Positions 42,401-51,549 of a stretch of 64,000 nucleotides of DNA are shown here, piece by piece. The number at the start of each line of letters is the position of its first letter. Position 1 is the stretch's first letter. The notes under the pieces were generated by a model, which saw only the letters and a list, made by a program, of their open reading frames with translations, did no database searches and had not been told where the DNA came from. The stretch is taken from positions 23,166-87,165 of the forward strand of contig JAOBWH010000173.1 in the NCBI GenBank assembly GCA_025463265.1. The letters run 5' to 3'. Made by a program: the position numbers and the translations under genes. This DNA comes from Ilumatobacteraceae bacterium. GTDB taxonomy: Bacteria; Actinomycetota; Acidimicrobiia; Acidimicrobiales; Iamiaceae.

Positions 42401-42875
42401 CCTGGGATCCGACACCGTCCTCGCCGGGTCCACCACGCTCGACCTGTGGGTCAAGTTCGACGCCGCCGACGCCGACCTCCAGGCCAGCCTCACCGAGGTC
42501 ACCGCCGACGGCAGCGAGACCATGGTGCAGGTCGGCTGGCGCCGGGTCAGCGACGCGGTGGACGAGACCAACCCGAACACGTGGACCAAGGTGCGGGTGA
42601 ACCTCGGCCCGGTCGGCCAGCTCGTGCGCCAGGGCTCCCGGCTGCGGCTCATCGTGGGCACGCCCGGCGACGGCCAGGCCCAGTGGAGCTTCTACCCGCC
42701 CCCGGCCGGCGCGGCCACGGTCGATGTGGGCCAGGGCCCGCCGCACGCCAGCGTGCTCACCCTCCCCACCATCTCGGGCGTCACCATCGACGCCCCGGCG
42801 CCGGGCTGCGGCGACCTCCGGGGCCAGCCCTGCCGCGAGTACGTGCCGCTCGAGAACGCCGAAGCCGTCTCGTGA
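39456..42875 (+). CDS. Fusion of AT3 acyltransferase with S15/CocE-type hydrolase
   Basis: 1139 residues. N-terminal part (about 40-430): an AT3 domain with RX10H at Arg47/His58 in [30 protein letters not shown] and the final helix [10 protein letters not shown] further helix (about 431-450) leads to a small beta-domain (455-535) that looks like a carboxypeptidase-type or Ig-like module. Then comes an alpha/beta hydrolase of the X-Pro dipeptidyl-peptidase S15/CocE class: [15 protein letters not shown], nucleophile Ser655 in VGFSYGG, a possible catalytic Asp in the [11 protein letters not shown] loop and His in TNGTHGD. It ends in the jelly-roll domain of that class, with [20 protein letters not shown] and the RLRLIVG strand. 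The hydrolase should face outside the membrane. I know of no described protein with this order. Confidence 0.85.
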   Translation: MTDGHHISDDADVHDERITGPANPDGPVDQHGAISAGAWAQPLTGFRGGAAVVVVIGHTFFATRMFPFTGVIHFISVIVPIFFVVSAYALYRPFIVAQVAREEQPSHGAFWWRRFLRIYPLYFVALSFYLVLLPGVRPQSGRVIDYLKLYGFLQIYDPDLVRFSGIPAAWFLCDEVVFYLMIPAIALFARWLAVRLAGPRKARRPSEVLRAHTLIACGMIIIGQASRTWLLLIDYPGATSLPCSNLDYYGFGILLAVASLREHNGLAIPRPVDWIRRRWWFAMAVLAVGIVAMNLVANVAGTTQSGWEDVQRYGVYSVMVVPFMIVMVLGFQDRGYNKWFSSARWGFLALLSLHVYLWHQLILGGIDKYWFNVASVRIGPRLTTGIVMCVLAAGLTIAWSAVLRPILDQPGDRWSRLVPRPADAGPHPRWMRPAVLGTALVLLVGGIAVSLEFGGSPMKAHGGVELIAVTSARPGDEIVASRDGGGKGATGTVDERGTVVLRDLAAGQYTVRQERGDRVIVERSATVLGVDDHPDPSFYEGRSLHAGLNQITTRDGTELSAFVTLPGPAAEGPYPTVVEYSGYQIADKKVTQPATAVARALGYATVGVNVRGSGCSGGAFEMLSDTQAADGYDVIETVARQDWVQGGSVGLVGFSYGGLGALEVASTAPPSLNSVVALSVYADAYDAIHPGGIANSGFPVGWMQDLGSDAAPAGAPWIAQRIADGDKACERNQLLHGQKTDLVARYTGDVPKDRRFDPLSPSVWAPKVKVPVFLASQLQDATIGTDLADIFDQFTSAPVTKMVLTNGTHGDAVAPQILRRMDQFLSLYAADEVPDAFDTRDLLEKTRPEVDPKLVPDGPDLPIALDEDRSVEEARTAYEAGPDVEILFESGNGGRPGAAAASTSLTFETWPPPAADAVPWYLASGGQLAAAASETTSSAQFTTDPTTSGVAYNIEGSDLATNAFSGWTQPDAEHAASWITEPLGSDTVLAGSTTLDLWVKFDAADADLQASLTEVTADGSETMVQVGWRRVSDAVDETNPNTWTKVRVNLGPVGQLVRQGSRLRLIVGTPGDGQAQWSFYPPPAGAATVDVGQGPPHASVLTLPTISGVTIDAPAPGCGDLRGQPCREYVPLENAEAVS

Positions 42876-43732
42876 CCATCCCCATCGGCATCGTCCTGCC
42901 CGACATCCCGTTCGGAGGCTGGACCCAGCTCGGACCGCAGGCCCGTGCGGCCGAGGACGCCGGTGCGGCTGCGGTCTGGCTCACCGACCACCTCTTCTGG
43001 CACCGCCCGGCGGTCGATGTCATCGGCGGCCTCCAGACGGTGGCGGCGGCCACCACGGCGTGCACGATCGGCCCCTGCGCCCTCCAGCTCCCGCTGCGCG
43101 ACGTGCCGTCCACCGCCAAGTCCCTCGCCTACCTGGCCGAGCTGGCACCGGGCCGCACCGTGGCGTGCCTCGGCATCGGCGAGTGGGAGTCCGAGTACCG
43201 GGCCGCCGGCAAGGGCGACCGGTTCCACCGGCGCGGCCGCCTGCTCGATGCCGGGATCGACGAGCTGCGGGCGGCCTGGGATGCCGACGCCGACGGGCTG
43301 TCCATGGCCCCCGCGGGGCCGGTCCCGCTCTGGATCGCCGGCCGCAGCGACGCCGCCCGCCGGCGAGCCGCCCGCACCGGCGACGGCTGGATCCCCCACC
43401 TGTGCCGCGCCCCGTGGTTCGCCGAGCAGATGGTGGCGCTGACCGACGACCTCGACCGTGCCGGCCGGGAACCCGGCTCGGTCACGCGCACCGCCGTCAT
43501 CAACGCCGCCATCGACGGGATCGAGCCCGACGCCGATCCCCTGGCCTGGATGGGCCGCCTCTACGCCCTCCCGCCGAAGGCGTTCGCCAAGGCGCTGGTG
43601 CGCGGGTCAGCGGCCCAGGTCGCCGAGGAGGTGCACCGCTTCGAGGCGGCCGGCGCCGAGGCCATCACCCTGTTCCTGGCCAGCGATCACCCCGTCGACC
43701 ACCTGGCCGCGCTGATCGACGCCGCCGCCTGA
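42872..43732 (+). CDS. LLM-class F420-dependent oxidoreductase
   Basis: 286 residues from GTG 42872, overlapping the fusion gene as GTGA. Luciferase-like barrel features are [41 protein letters not shown] near 65-95, and [25 protein letters not shown] near 145-170. It is shorter than many members. As the last gene of the acyltransferase operon it might modify the acyl chain or acceptor by an F420 or flavin redox step (inference). Its last 46 bp overlap the end of the convergent IclR gene. Confidence 0.87.
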   Translation: MTIPIGIVLPDIPFGGWTQLGPQARAAEDAGAAAVWLTDHLFWHRPAVDVIGGLQTVAAATTACTIGPCALQLPLRDVPSTAKSLAYLAELAPGRTVACLGIGEWESEYRAAGKGDRFHRRGRLLDAGIDELRAAWDADADGLSMAPAGPVPLWIAGRSDAARRRAARTGDGWIPHLCRAPWFAEQMVALTDDLDRAGREPGSVTRTAVINAAIDGIEPDADPLAWMGRLYALPPKAFAKALVRGSAAQVAEEVHRFEAAGAEAITLFLASDHPVDHLAALIDAAA

Positions 43733-44346
43733 ACCACCGCCGGTCCGAAGGTCGGGCCCGGGTCGGCTCCGAGCCGGCCGAGCGGGCCGGACACGCCCAC
43801 GGCGGCCACCACCTCGCCACCCACCACAACCGGTGCGCTCACCGAGGCCACCCCCGCCGCCCGCTCCTCGACGCTGGCGGTCCACGGCTCGTCGCCGTGC
43901 TGGCCGAGCAGGATCCGCCCCGCCGAGCCGACCTCGAGCGCCAGGCGGGACCCTTCGGCCACGATCGTGCGCAGCTCGTGCGCCGACTCGAGCGACACCA
44001 GGCAGATCCGCTGGTCGCCCTGGCGGACGTAGAGCTGCACCGACTCCCCGGTCACCTCCCGGAGCTGCTCAAGGTGCGGGCGGGCCACCTCGCCGATCGG
44101 CCACGATGCCGCCGCCTGGTGGCCCAGCGCCACCAGGCCCAGCCCGAGGAGGTACCGGCTGTCGCCGTCTCGCCCGAGCAGACCGTGCGCCTCCAGGGCT
44201 GCCGCGAGGCGGTGGGCGGTGGCCTTGGCGAACCCCGTGGCGGCCACCAGGTCCTGCAGCGTGCACGGCCCGTCGACGGCCTCGACGGCCCGCAGGAGCG
44301 CGACCGACTTGTCCAAGACGCCGACACCGCTTATCGTGGGTTCCAT
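43687..44346 (-). CDS. IclR family regulator, probable leuCD regulator (LtbR/NdgR type)
   Basis: 219 residues. The N-terminal winged helix has [30 protein letters not shown]. The IclR effector domain follows with [22 protein letters not shown] and [20 protein letters not shown]. It is divergent from leuC with 60 bp between the starts, the same arrangement as LtbR in corynebacteria and mycobacteria and NdgR in streptomycetes, which regulate leuCD. The protein is slightly short for the family. The operator at 44361 lies between the genes. Its 3' end overlaps the LLM gene by 46 bp on the opposite strand. Confidence 0.88.
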   Translation of the reverse strand: MEPTISGVGVLDKSVALLRAVEAVDGPCTLQDLVAATGFAKATAHRLAAALEAHGLLGRDGDSRYLLGLGLVALGHQAAASWPIGEVARPHLEQLREVTGESVQLYVRQGDQRICLVSLESAHELRTIVAEGSRLALEVGSAGRILLGQHGDEPWTASVEERAAGVASVSAPVVVGGEVVAAVGVSGPLGRLGADPGPTFGPAVVQAAASISAARWSTG

Positions 44347-44349
44347 CAG

Positions 44350-44380
44350 TTGACATTCTTGTCTCAAATGCTGAGACGAT
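44350..44380 (+). promoter_or_regulatory. leuC promoter with GTCTCA-N5-TGAGAC operator
   Basis: TTGACA (44350-44355) is a perfect -35. The inverted repeat GTCTCA (44361-44366), AATGC, TGAGAC (44372-44377) follows. A weak -10, GACGAT, could lie at 44375-44380, 19 nt from the -35. The repeat therefore sits between the promoter elements of leuC, as expected for control by the divergent IclR protein. Confidence 0.65.
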
Positions 44381-44406
44381 GCAAGATCCACCGCACGGAG
44401 CCCCTG

Positions 44407-45810
44407 ATGTCCGCACCGAAGACCCTGAGCCAGAAGGTCTGGGACGCCCACGTCGTCGCCCAGTCCCCCGGAGAGCCGGACCTGCTCTTCATCGACCTGC
44501 ACCTCGTGCACGAGGTGACGAGCCCCCAGGCCTTCGACGGGCTCCGCCTCGCCGGCCGTCCGGTCCGCCACCCGGAGCTCACCGTCGCCACCGAGGACCA
44601 CAACGTCCCCACGGAGAACACCAACCTGGAGATCGCCGACCCCATCTCCCGCAAGCAGGTCCAGACCCTCCGCAACAACTGCGCCGAGTTCGGCATCACC
44701 CTGCACCCGATGAACACGCCCGACCAGGGCATCGTCCACATCATCGGCCCCGAGCAGGGCCTCACCATGCCGGGCATGACCGTGGTCTGCGGCGACTCCC
44801 ACACGTCCACCCACGGCGCGTTCGGCGCCCTGGCGTTCGGCATCGGCACCAGCGAGGTCGAGCACGTCCTCGCCACCCAGACCCTCCCCCAGGCCGCCGC
44901 CAAGACCCTCGCCATCAACGTCGACGGCGACCTCCCCGCCGGCAGCACGGCCAAGGACATCATCCTCGCCATCCTCGGCCGCATCGGCACCGGCGGCGGC
45001 ATCGGCCACATCGCCGAGTACCGCGGCTCCGCCATCCGGGCGCTGTCGATGGAAGGCCGCATGACGGTCTGCAACATGTCGATCGAGGCGGGGGCCAAGG
45101 CCGGGCTCATCGCCCCCGACCAGGTCACGTTCGACTACCTCGAGGGCCGTGACCACGCTCCCAGGGGCGCCGCCTGGGACGAGGCCGTCGCCTACTGGAA
45201 GACCCTCCCCACCGACGAGGGAGCCACCTTCGACAAGGAGGTCACGCTCGACGCCGCCGAGATCTTCCCGCACGTCTCCTGGGGCACCAACCCCGGGCAG
45301 GTCGCCCCGATCACCGCATCGGTTCCGGACCCGAGCAGCTTCGACGATCCCACCGAGCGCAACGCCGCCGAACGCGCCCTCGAGTACATGGGCCTCACCG
45401 CCGGCCAGCCCCTAAAGGAGGTGGCCGTCGACACCGTCTTCATCGGCTCGTGCACCAACGGCCGCATCGAGGACCTGCGGGCCGTGGCCGAGGTGGCCAA
45501 GGGCCGCCGGGTGTCGTCGGGCATGCGCACCCTGGTGGTGCCCGGCTCGTGGCGGGTGAAGGCCCAGGCCGAGGCCGAGGGGATCGACCAGATCCTGACC
45601 GAGGCCGGGTTCGACTGGCGCGACCCCGGCTGCTCGATGTGCCTGGCGATGAACCCGGACAAGCTCGCCGTCGGCGAGCGCTCCGCCTCCACCAGCAACC
45701 GCAACTTCGAGGGCCGCCAGGGCCGGGGCGGGCGCACCCACCTCGTCTCCCCCGCCGTCGCCGCCGCCACGGCCATCGCCGGCCACTTCGCCACCCCGGA
45801 GGATCTCTGA
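44407..45810 (+). CDS. leuC: 3-isopropylmalate dehydratase, large subunit
   Basis: 467 residues. Aconitase-family signatures are [28 protein letters not shown] and the three cluster cysteines, one in [12 protein letters not shown] and two in [11 protein letters not shown]. It binds a 4Fe-4S cluster and isomerises 2- to 3-isopropylmalate with LeuD. ATG 44407 follows CGGAG; an in-frame ATG at 44369 lies inside the operator and is unlikely. It is followed by leuD after 1 nt. A paired role with the citramalate pathway of cimA is possible. Confidence 0.96.
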   Translation: MSAPKTLSQKVWDAHVVAQSPGEPDLLFIDLHLVHEVTSPQAFDGLRLAGRPVRHPELTVATEDHNVPTENTNLEIADPISRKQVQTLRNNCAEFGITLHPMNTPDQGIVHIIGPEQGLTMPGMTVVCGDSHTSTHGAFGALAFGIGTSEVEHVLATQTLPQAAAKTLAINVDGDLPAGSTAKDIILAILGRIGTGGGIGHIAEYRGSAIRALSMEGRMTVCNMSIEAGAKAGLIAPDQVTFDYLEGRDHAPRGAAWDEAVAYWKTLPTDEGATFDKEVTLDAAEIFPHVSWGTNPGQVAPITASVPDPSSFDDPTERNAAERALEYMGLTAGQPLKEVAVDTVFIGSCTNGRIEDLRAVAEVAKGRRVSSGMRTLVVPGSWRVKAQAEAEGIDQILTEAGFDWRDPGCSMCLAMNPDKLAVGERSASTSNRNFEGRQGRGGRTHLVSPAVAAATAIAGHFATPEDL

Positions 45811-45811
45811 C

Positions 45812-46405
45812 ATGGAAGCCGTACGCATCGTCACCGGGACCGCGGTCCCCCTCGATCGGTCCGACGTCGACACCGATCAGATCATCCCGTCGGACTGGCT
45901 CAAGCAGGTCGAGCGCACCGGCTTCGAGAAGGGCCTCTTCTCGGAGTGGCGCGACGACCGCGACTTCGTCCTCAACCAGGAGCAGTACGTCGGCGCCACC
46001 ATCCTCATCGGCGGCCCCAACTTCGGCACCGGCTCCTCCCGCGAGCACGCCGTCTGGGCCATCCAGCAGTACGGGTTCAAGGCCGTCATCTCGCCGCGCT
46101 TCGGCGACATCTTCCGCAACAACTCGACCAAGAACGGGCTGATCCCCGTGGTGGTCAGCCCCGAGGTGGGCGAGCAGCTCATGCGGGCGGTGGAAGCAGA
46201 CCCGACCCTGGAGATCACCATCGACGTCGAGCGGCGCACGCTCGAGGCGCCGGCCATCGGCCTCGACGTGTCGTTCCCGCTCGACGCCTCGGTCCAGCAC
46301 CGCTTCCTCGAGGGCCTCGACGACATCGGCATCACGCTGCGCAACGACGCCAGCATCACCACGTTCGAGCAGACCCGTCCCGGGTGGCTGCCCACCACCC
46401 GCTGA
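45812..46405 (+). CDS. leuD: 3-isopropylmalate dehydratase, small subunit
   Basis: 197 residues, the bacterial LeuD length. The swivelling domain has DVDTDQIIPSDWL, GGPNFGTGSSREHAVWAIQQYGFKAVISPRFGDIFRNNSTKNGLIPV and a beta-rich tail. It completes the LeuCD heterodimer. It starts 1 nt after the leuC stop, and the transcript may end there because the next gene has its own promoter. Confidence 0.96.
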   Translation: MEAVRIVTGTAVPLDRSDVDTDQIIPSDWLKQVERTGFEKGLFSEWRDDRDFVLNQEQYVGATILIGGPNFGTGSSREHAVWAIQQYGFKAVISPRFGDIFRNNSTKNGLIPVVVSPEVGEQLMRAVEADPTLEITIDVERRTLEAPAIGLDVSFPLDASVQHRFLEGLDDIGITLRNDASITTFEQTRPGWLPTTR

Positions 46406-46469
46406 CCCACCGGCCTGGGACGGCCGTGCGGCGCAGCGTGGCGGCCGAACACTTGTAGGGTGCGGTGCC

Positions 46470-46937
46470 ATGCGGGGAACCAAGGTGCGCAAGCTGGCCG
46501 TCCTGGTCATCGTCGGGGTGCTCGTCGCCTCTCTGGTGAAGAAGCTCCGAGGGGATCCGGCGCCGCAGTTCGCGAACCACCCCACGGTCCGCGGCGGTGC
46601 CGCTGCCGATCCGATCCGCCAACCCGGACCGGCAGCCAAGGCCGCGCCCGCCGATCCCACCCGTCCGTCCCCGTCCGCCGAGACCCGGCTCGTCGCCGCG
46701 CCGGAGGACCCCACGGTCCCGGCTCCGGAACCGACCCTGGCGGCCGAACCGGGCGAGCAGGTCTGGGTGAAGCCGGTCGATGGGACCTGTCCCGACGGGT
46801 ACCCCATCAAGGCCAAGGTCAAGAGCGGCATCTTCCACCAGCCCGGCGGCCTGGCGTACGACCGCACGAGCCCGGACCGCTGCTACCCGGATGTCGCGTC
46901 GGCCGAGGCCGACGGGCTCCGAGCCGCCAAGCGCTGA
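46470..46937 (+). CDS. Small membrane-anchored protein with C-terminal sunset domain
   Basis: 155 residues. A basic start and one helix (about 8-22) anchor it. A Pro/Ala-rich region (45-95) acts as a stalk. The last 50 residues (CPDGYPIKAKVKSGIFHQPG, later YDRTSPDRCYPD and ADGLRAAKR) match the sunset/Ada-metal-binding-like module often found at the ends of envelope or nuclease-linked actinobacterial proteins. Function unknown. TAGGGT lies 8 nt before the ATG, so it has a leaderless promoter behind leuD. Confidence 0.72.
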   Translation: MRGTKVRKLAVLVIVGVLVASLVKKLRGDPAPQFANHPTVRGGAAADPIRQPGPAAKAAPADPTRPSPSAETRLVAAPEDPTVPAPEPTLAAEPGEQVWVKPVDGTCPDGYPIKAKVKSGIFHQPGGLAYDRTSPDRCYPDVASAEADGLRAAKR

Positions 46938-47047
46938 TCGGCGCCCGACCGGTCCGGAGGCGGCAACGCCGGAAGGCGCTCAGGTGAACAGGCAGCCCGG
47001 GACGGGCCCCGAGCGGAGCGCCACGTGAGCGGCGCAGGAAGCGGGGC

Positions 47048-48616
47048 TCAGGCGCCGGCCACGACGGCGACCTCGATGATGCCGTCGCAAGCTCGGAGCG
47101 CGGCGACGGCATCGGCGGGGGTCGGCTCGGTGGTCGCGATGACCATGAGCGCGCTGCCCGCCGTGGCGGAGCGGCCGACATCCATGTCGGCGATGTTCAC
47201 GCCGGCGTCGCCGAGGATCGTGCCGACCCGGCCGATGACGCCAGGACGGTCGTCGTTGCGGACGACGAGCAGGTTCGACGACGGCGGGACGTCGAGCGAG
47301 TGGCCGTCGATCTGCACGACGCGAGCTTCGGCCTTGAGGCCGACGAGCGTGCCGGCGATCTGGTGGCCGCCGCCCGAGATCGAGACGAGGTTGATCCAGT
47401 CGACGCTGCTCGACGTGGACGAGTCCTTGATCTCGATGCCCTTCTCCGCAGCCAGCTGCGGAGCGTTCACGTAGGACACCGGGTCGTCGCTCACCGTCTC
47501 GAAGATGCCCTTGAGCACCGAGAGGGTGAGGATCCGGGTGTCGTAGCCGGCGAGCTCGCCCTGGTACTCGATGTCGATGTTGGCCGGCAGCCCCTCGCCC
47601 AGGCCGCCGAAGATGCGACCGAGCTGCTCGGCGACGCCGAGGTAGGGCCGGACGGTCTCGCTGGCCTCGGCGGCGGCGACGTTGACGGCGAACGGCACGA
47701 ACTCGCCGGCGAGCGCCAGGCCGACCTGCTCCGCGATGGTGTCGCCGGCCTTGTCCTGGGCCTCCCGGGTGCTGGCCCCCAGGTGCGGGGCCACGACCAC
47801 CGAGGGCAGCGCGAACAGCGGCGACTCCGTGGTGGGCTCCTTCTCGAACACGTCGAGGGCGGCGCCGGCGATCTGGCCGGTCTCGATGGCGTGGGCGAGG
47901 GCGGCCTCGTCGACGATGCCGCCGCGCGACACGTTGATGACCCGCAGCTCGGGCTTGGCCTTGGCCAGGAACTCCGCACCGATGAGGCCGATGGTCTCGG
48001 GCGTCTTGGCCACGTGGAGCGTCACGAAGTCGGCCTGGAGGGCGACCTCGTCGAGGCTGACCAGCTCGATGTTCATGGCCCGAGCGCGGTCCGGGGCGAT
48101 GAAGGGGTCGTGGGCGATGATCCGCATGCCGAACGCCATGGCCCGCTGGGCGACGAGCTTGCCGATGCGGCCGAGGCCGATGACGGCCAGGGTCTTGTCG
48201 GCCAGCTCCACGCCCTCCCACTTCGACCGCTCCCAGCGGCCCTGCACGAGCGCGTTGTGGGCCTGGGGGATGTTGCGGGCGTTGGCCAACAGCAGCGCCA
48301 TCGTCTGCTCGGCTGCGGAGAGGATGTTGCTCTGCGGGGCGTTGACGACCATGACGCCGCGGGTGGTGGCGTGGGCGACGTCGACGTTGTCGAGGCCGAT
48401 GCCGGCTCGGCCGACGACCACCAGGTCGGTGCCCGCATCGAGCACCTCGGCGGTGACGGTGGTGGCGGATCGGATGATCAGGGCGTGAGCGCCGACGATG
48501 GCCTCGACCAGCTCCTCCGGCGACAGCCCGAGCTGCACGTCCACGTCGTGGCCCGCAGCGCGCAGCGCGTCGAGGCCTCCATCAGCGATCTTCTCCGAAA
48601 CCAGCACACGAGCCAT
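47048..48616 (-). CDS. serA: D-3-phosphoglycerate dehydrogenase
   Basis: 522 residues, the long actinobacterial type. The catalytic and NAD domains show GRAGIGLDNVD, VIGLGRIGKLVAQRA (about 155-170) and VINVSRGGIVDEAAL with HLGAST. An intervening domain (about 315-450) precedes the C-terminal ACT domain (LLVVRNDDRPGVIGRVGTILG, 450-522), which binds serine for feedback inhibition. It starts serine synthesis. serC lies 4 kb away on the opposite strand; no serB is in the window. Confidence 0.96.
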   Translation of the reverse strand: MARVLVSEKIADGGLDALRAAGHDVDVQLGLSPEELVEAIVGAHALIIRSATTVTAEVLDAGTDLVVVGRAGIGLDNVDVAHATTRGVMVVNAPQSNILSAAEQTMALLLANARNIPQAHNALVQGRWERSKWEGVELADKTLAVIGLGRIGKLVAQRAMAFGMRIIAHDPFIAPDRARAMNIELVSLDEVALQADFVTLHVAKTPETIGLIGAEFLAKAKPELRVINVSRGGIVDEAALAHAIETGQIAGAALDVFEKEPTTESPLFALPSVVVAPHLGASTREAQDKAGDTIAEQVGLALAGEFVPFAVNVAAAEASETVRPYLGVAEQLGRIFGGLGEGLPANIDIEYQGELAGYDTRILTLSVLKGIFETVSDDPVSYVNAPQLAAEKGIEIKDSSTSSSVDWINLVSISGGGHQIAGTLVGLKAEARVVQIDGHSLDVPPSSNLLVVRNDDRPGVIGRVGTILGDAGVNIADMDVGRSATAGSALMVIATTEPTPADAVAALRACDGIIEVAVVAGA

Positions 48617-48677
48617 AGGGGTGCGAGTCTGCCGGGTGGCCGAGCGAACCCGCCAATGCCCACCTAGCGTTCACCCC

Positions 48678-48845
48678 GTGTTCGACCCCGAAGAAGACGA
48701 ACCCGTCCGCCGAGAGATCGACTGGGACGCGTGGGAGAAGAACCGCTTCACGGGATGGACCCGCTGGTGGCTGGTCCTCATGTTGGCCACCACCTTGGCC
48801 CTGAGCGTCCAGTTCCTCGTCAACGACGGCAAGCTCGGGCCCTGA
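48678..48845 (+). CDS. Small single-span membrane protein
   Basis: 55 residues from GTG 48678. The acidic N-terminus (FDPEEDEPVRREIDWDAWEKN) is followed by one membrane helix (WWLVLMLATTLALSVQFLV) and a short polar end. TAGCGT 7 nt upstream fits a leaderless start. The divergent serA start is 61 nt away. No function can be named. Codon use and promoter support a real gene. Confidence 0.65.
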   Translation: MFDPEEDEPVRREIDWDAWEKNRFTGWTRWWLVLMLATTLALSVQFLVNDGKLGP

Positions 48846-48857
48846 GGCCGGGCCGCC

Positions 48858-48881
48858 CGGTCAGCCGGTCAGCCGGTCAGC
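48858..48881. repeat. Three tandem copies of CGGTCAGC across a stop codon
   Basis: An 8-bp unit repeated three times at the junction of the small membrane-protein gene and the convergent peptidase gene. The third copy contains the peptidase stop codon (48877-48879). Confidence 0.85.
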
Positions 48882-50946
48882 CGAGGCCGACGGCGCCCTC
48901 CACCGCCTCGATGGGGTCAGCCGGGGTGAAGCCGAAGACGCGGCCGTAGAACCACAGCTCGGCCTCCAGGGCCCGCACGATGTTCTCGGCCTTGCGGAAC
49001 CCGTGCTGCTCGCCGTCGAAGAGCAGGTAGGCGTGCGGGATGCCCTTGGCGGTCAGCGCCTCGACGATCATCTCCGACTGCGCCGGCGGCACCACTTCGT
49101 CCTCGCTGCCCTGGAACACGATCAGCGGCGCCGAGAAGCCGTCGGTGTGGTGGATCGGGCTGCGGGCGTCGTAGGTGGCTCGGGCCTCCGGGTACGGGCC
49201 GACGAGGCCGTCGAGGTAGCGGCTCTCGAACTTGTGGGTGTCGGCGGCCAGCGCCGACAGGTCGGCGACGCCGTAGTGGCTGGCCCCCGCCTTGAACGCA
49301 TCGTGGAAGCAGAGGGCGGCGAGCGTGGTGTACCCACCGGCCGAGCCGCCGCGGATGGCGAGCTGGTGCCGGTCGACGAAGCCCTCGCCCGCGAGGTGTT
49401 CGGCGGCGGCGACGGCGTCTTCGACATCGACGGTCCCCCAGGCGCCCTGGAGCAGCTCGCGGAACGGCCGGCCGTAGCCGGTGGAACCGCCGTAGTTGAC
49501 GTCGACCACGGCGAAGCCCCGGCTGGTCCAGAACTGCTTCGACAGCTCCAGGCGGTTGCGGGCCGCCGAGGTGGGCCCGCCGTGGATCATCACCACGAGC
49601 GGAGGCTTGGCCTGGTCGACCGGCTCCACATCCGGATTGTGCGGCGGGTAGTAGAGGCCGTGCGCCGCTCGCCCGCCGGCCGAGGGGAACGTGATGTGGG
49701 TGGGCGACGAGAACCAACCGGTGTCGAACCCGAGGTCGCGAGGCGGGCGCAGCCGCTGCATCGCGGCCGTCGGAAGGTGACCAGCCGGCTCGACCACGTC
49801 CACGGCGTAGGGCGCCGCCTCCGCGGTGTGGGTGCCGGCCACCACGAGGACGTCGTGGTCCCCGTGGGCCTCGACGACCTGGACGACCTCGGAGAAGGTC
49901 GTCTCCAGCTCCCGCACCTCGCCATCGGCGGTGAGGACGCCGAGCGAGTCGGCACCGTCGCGGGTGAGGGTGACCAGCAGGTGGCCGGCCTCGAACTCGG
50001 TCCACCAGCGCAGCCCACCGACCCAGAGCGGTCCACCGATCTCGGACTCGGTGCCACCACCGGCGATCACCGGCTCGACTTGTCCGTCGGCACGGAGGCG
50101 CCACGGGTTCCACCACCCGGTCCGGTCGGTGCAGAAGACCAGCGTGCCGTCGCGCAGGTACCCGGGCTGGACCACGGACTCGGCCGCCCCGCCCGCCACG
50201 ACCTGCGGAGCGGACAGCGCCGGACAGCCCTCGGCGTCGAGCGCGAGCGTCCCGGTCACCAGCTCGGTGCCGTCCCAGGGCATGCGGGGGTGGTCCCAGC
50301 GGATCCACGCCAGCTGATCACCGTGGGTGGCGGGCGAGTGGACGAAGTCGGCACCCGTGGCGAGCACCCGGACGAGCGACGGGTCGGCCACCGCGCTGCC
50401 GTCGATCGGGAGGGCGACCAGCTCGTTGACCGCCTCCCCGTTGGCCGCCACCGCATCGGGGTCGTGCGACTCCCGGACGAGCACCAGCCAGCCCGGGAAC
50501 CGCTCCTGGTCGAGCCAGGTGGGCTCGCTCCACCGGTCGCCCCGGGCCACCATCGGCTCCGGCGAGATGGCCACCGGCTCGGTCCCCCCGGCGCCATCGA
50601 CCCGGTACAGGCGCTGGTCGGCCCAGTTGGCGAACACGACCCCGCCGTCTCGCACGCCCCAGGCGCCGCCGCCGTACTCCATCACGGCGGTGCGGGCGTT
50701 CCAGTTCGGGCCCTCGCCGCTGGGGTCCCAGGCCGGGAACAGGTCGTGGCGCTGGTTCCCGGACGACCAGCGGACGAGCTGGTAGCGGCCGCCCTCGCCC
50801 GGCCGCTGCTCGTTCCACCACACGTCCTCGCCGTCGGAGCGGATCTCACCGACGCCGGCGGCCCCCTCCACGAGGCGGGACGCCGTGATCGGCGACGGCC
50901 ACGAACCGAAGGGAAGGGTGGGCTTGTGCGCGGGCATGCCCGTCAT
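48877..50946 (-). CDS. S9 family peptidase (acylaminoacyl-peptidase-like)
   Basis: 689 residues. The first part (1-400) is a beta-propeller that screens substrate size. The C-terminal alpha/beta hydrolase has MIHGGPTSAARN, VVDVNYGGSTGYGRPF, the nucleophile in RGGSAGGYTTLAAL, Asp in FQGSEDEVVP and His in GEQHGFR. It is a cytoplasmic serine peptidase for short or N-acylated peptides; no signal peptide is present. ATG 50946 or ATG 50937 may be used. It is monocistronic by appearance. Confidence 0.92.
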   Translation of the reverse strand: MTGMPAHKPTLPFGSWPSPITASRLVEGAAGVGEIRSDGEDVWWNEQRPGEGGRYQLVRWSSGNQRHDLFPAWDPSGEGPNWNARTAVMEYGGGAWGVRDGGVVFANWADQRLYRVDGAGGTEPVAISPEPMVARGDRWSEPTWLDQERFPGWLVLVRESHDPDAVAANGEAVNELVALPIDGSAVADPSLVRVLATGADFVHSPATHGDQLAWIRWDHPRMPWDGTELVTGTLALDAEGCPALSAPQVVAGGAAESVVQPGYLRDGTLVFCTDRTGWWNPWRLRADGQVEPVIAGGGTESEIGGPLWVGGLRWWTEFEAGHLLVTLTRDGADSLGVLTADGEVRELETTFSEVVQVVEAHGDHDVLVVAGTHTAEAAPYAVDVVEPAGHLPTAAMQRLRPPRDLGFDTGWFSSPTHITFPSAGGRAAHGLYYPPHNPDVEPVDQAKPPLVVMIHGGPTSAARNRLELSKQFWTSRGFAVVDVNYGGSTGYGRPFRELLQGAWGTVDVEDAVAAAEHLAGEGFVDRHQLAIRGGSAGGYTTLAALCFHDAFKAGASHYGVADLSALAADTHKFESRYLDGLVGPYPEARATYDARSPIHHTDGFSAPLIVFQGSEDEVVPPAQSEMIVEALTAKGIPHAYLLFDGEQHGFRKAENIVRALEAELWFYGRVFGFTPADPIEAVEGAVGLG

Positions 50947-51000
50947 GGTGCCAGCCTCACCGCCCGGCCGCGACCGGCGGGACCGGAGCGGCCGGAAGGC

Positions 51001-51549
51001 TCAGGCGTCGGGGCGGAGGCCGACGGCGTCGTGGCGCCACCACACGTCGGGGTACACCAGGGCACCCGTCACCAGGCCGGGACGGCCGGGGAGCGTGCGC
51101 ACCTGGAACGACGGACCGGGGATGCGCACCGACGGGGCCTTGAAGCCGAGCAGCGTGCCGTCGACGAACCCGAGGCGGGAGGCGAAGCCGGGATCGCCCT
51201 CGAGGAACACCAGCGGCTCCGCCCGACCGGCGAGCTGTTCGAGCGACTCCGTCACCAGGGCGGTGCCGATGCCCTTGCTGGCGTGGTCCAGCCGGGTCGC
51301 CAGCGGGCTGAGCACCAGGACCTCGACCAGCGCAGCGGGGTCGTCAACCCAGGCCCGGGTGTAGGCGACGTGGCCGACGACCTCGCCGTCGAGCTCCGCC
51401 ACGAACGACAACCCGAGCCACGCGACCGACGTCCGGAGGTCGTCGAGCAGGACGGCGATCGCGGGGTCGCCGAACGCGTCGGCGACCAGGGAGCGCACTG
51501 CGGCCTCGTCCTCGGCCGCCTCCGGGCGGATGGTCAGGCCGGAGCTCAC
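51001..51549 (-). CDS. GNAT family N-acetyltransferase
   Basis: 182 residues. The GNAT fold is seen in [61 protein letters not shown], an acetyl-CoA binding loop with a changed Q/R-x-x-G-x-G/A (SKGIGTAL), and a beta-bulge [12 protein letters not shown]. It likely acetylates a small amine. GTG 51549 overlaps the aminotransferase stop as GTGA, so it is co-translated with that gene. Substrate unknown. Confidence 0.87.
   Translation of the reverse strand: MSSGLTIRPEAAEDEAAVRSLVADAFGDPAIAVLLDDLRTSVAWLGLSFVAELDGEVVGHVAYTRAWVDDPAALVEVLVLSPLATRLDHASKGIGTALVTESLEQLAGRAEPLVFLEGDPGFASRLGFVDGTLLGFKAPSVRIPGPSFQVRTLPGRPGLVTGALVYPDVWWRHDAVGLRPDA

Noticed and set aside
39375..42746. Minus-strand open frame of over 1100 codons opposite the AT3-hydrolase fusion
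   Set aside because: Gly/Val/Arg/His-rich composition without any domain; a typical antisense shadow in high-G+C DNA.
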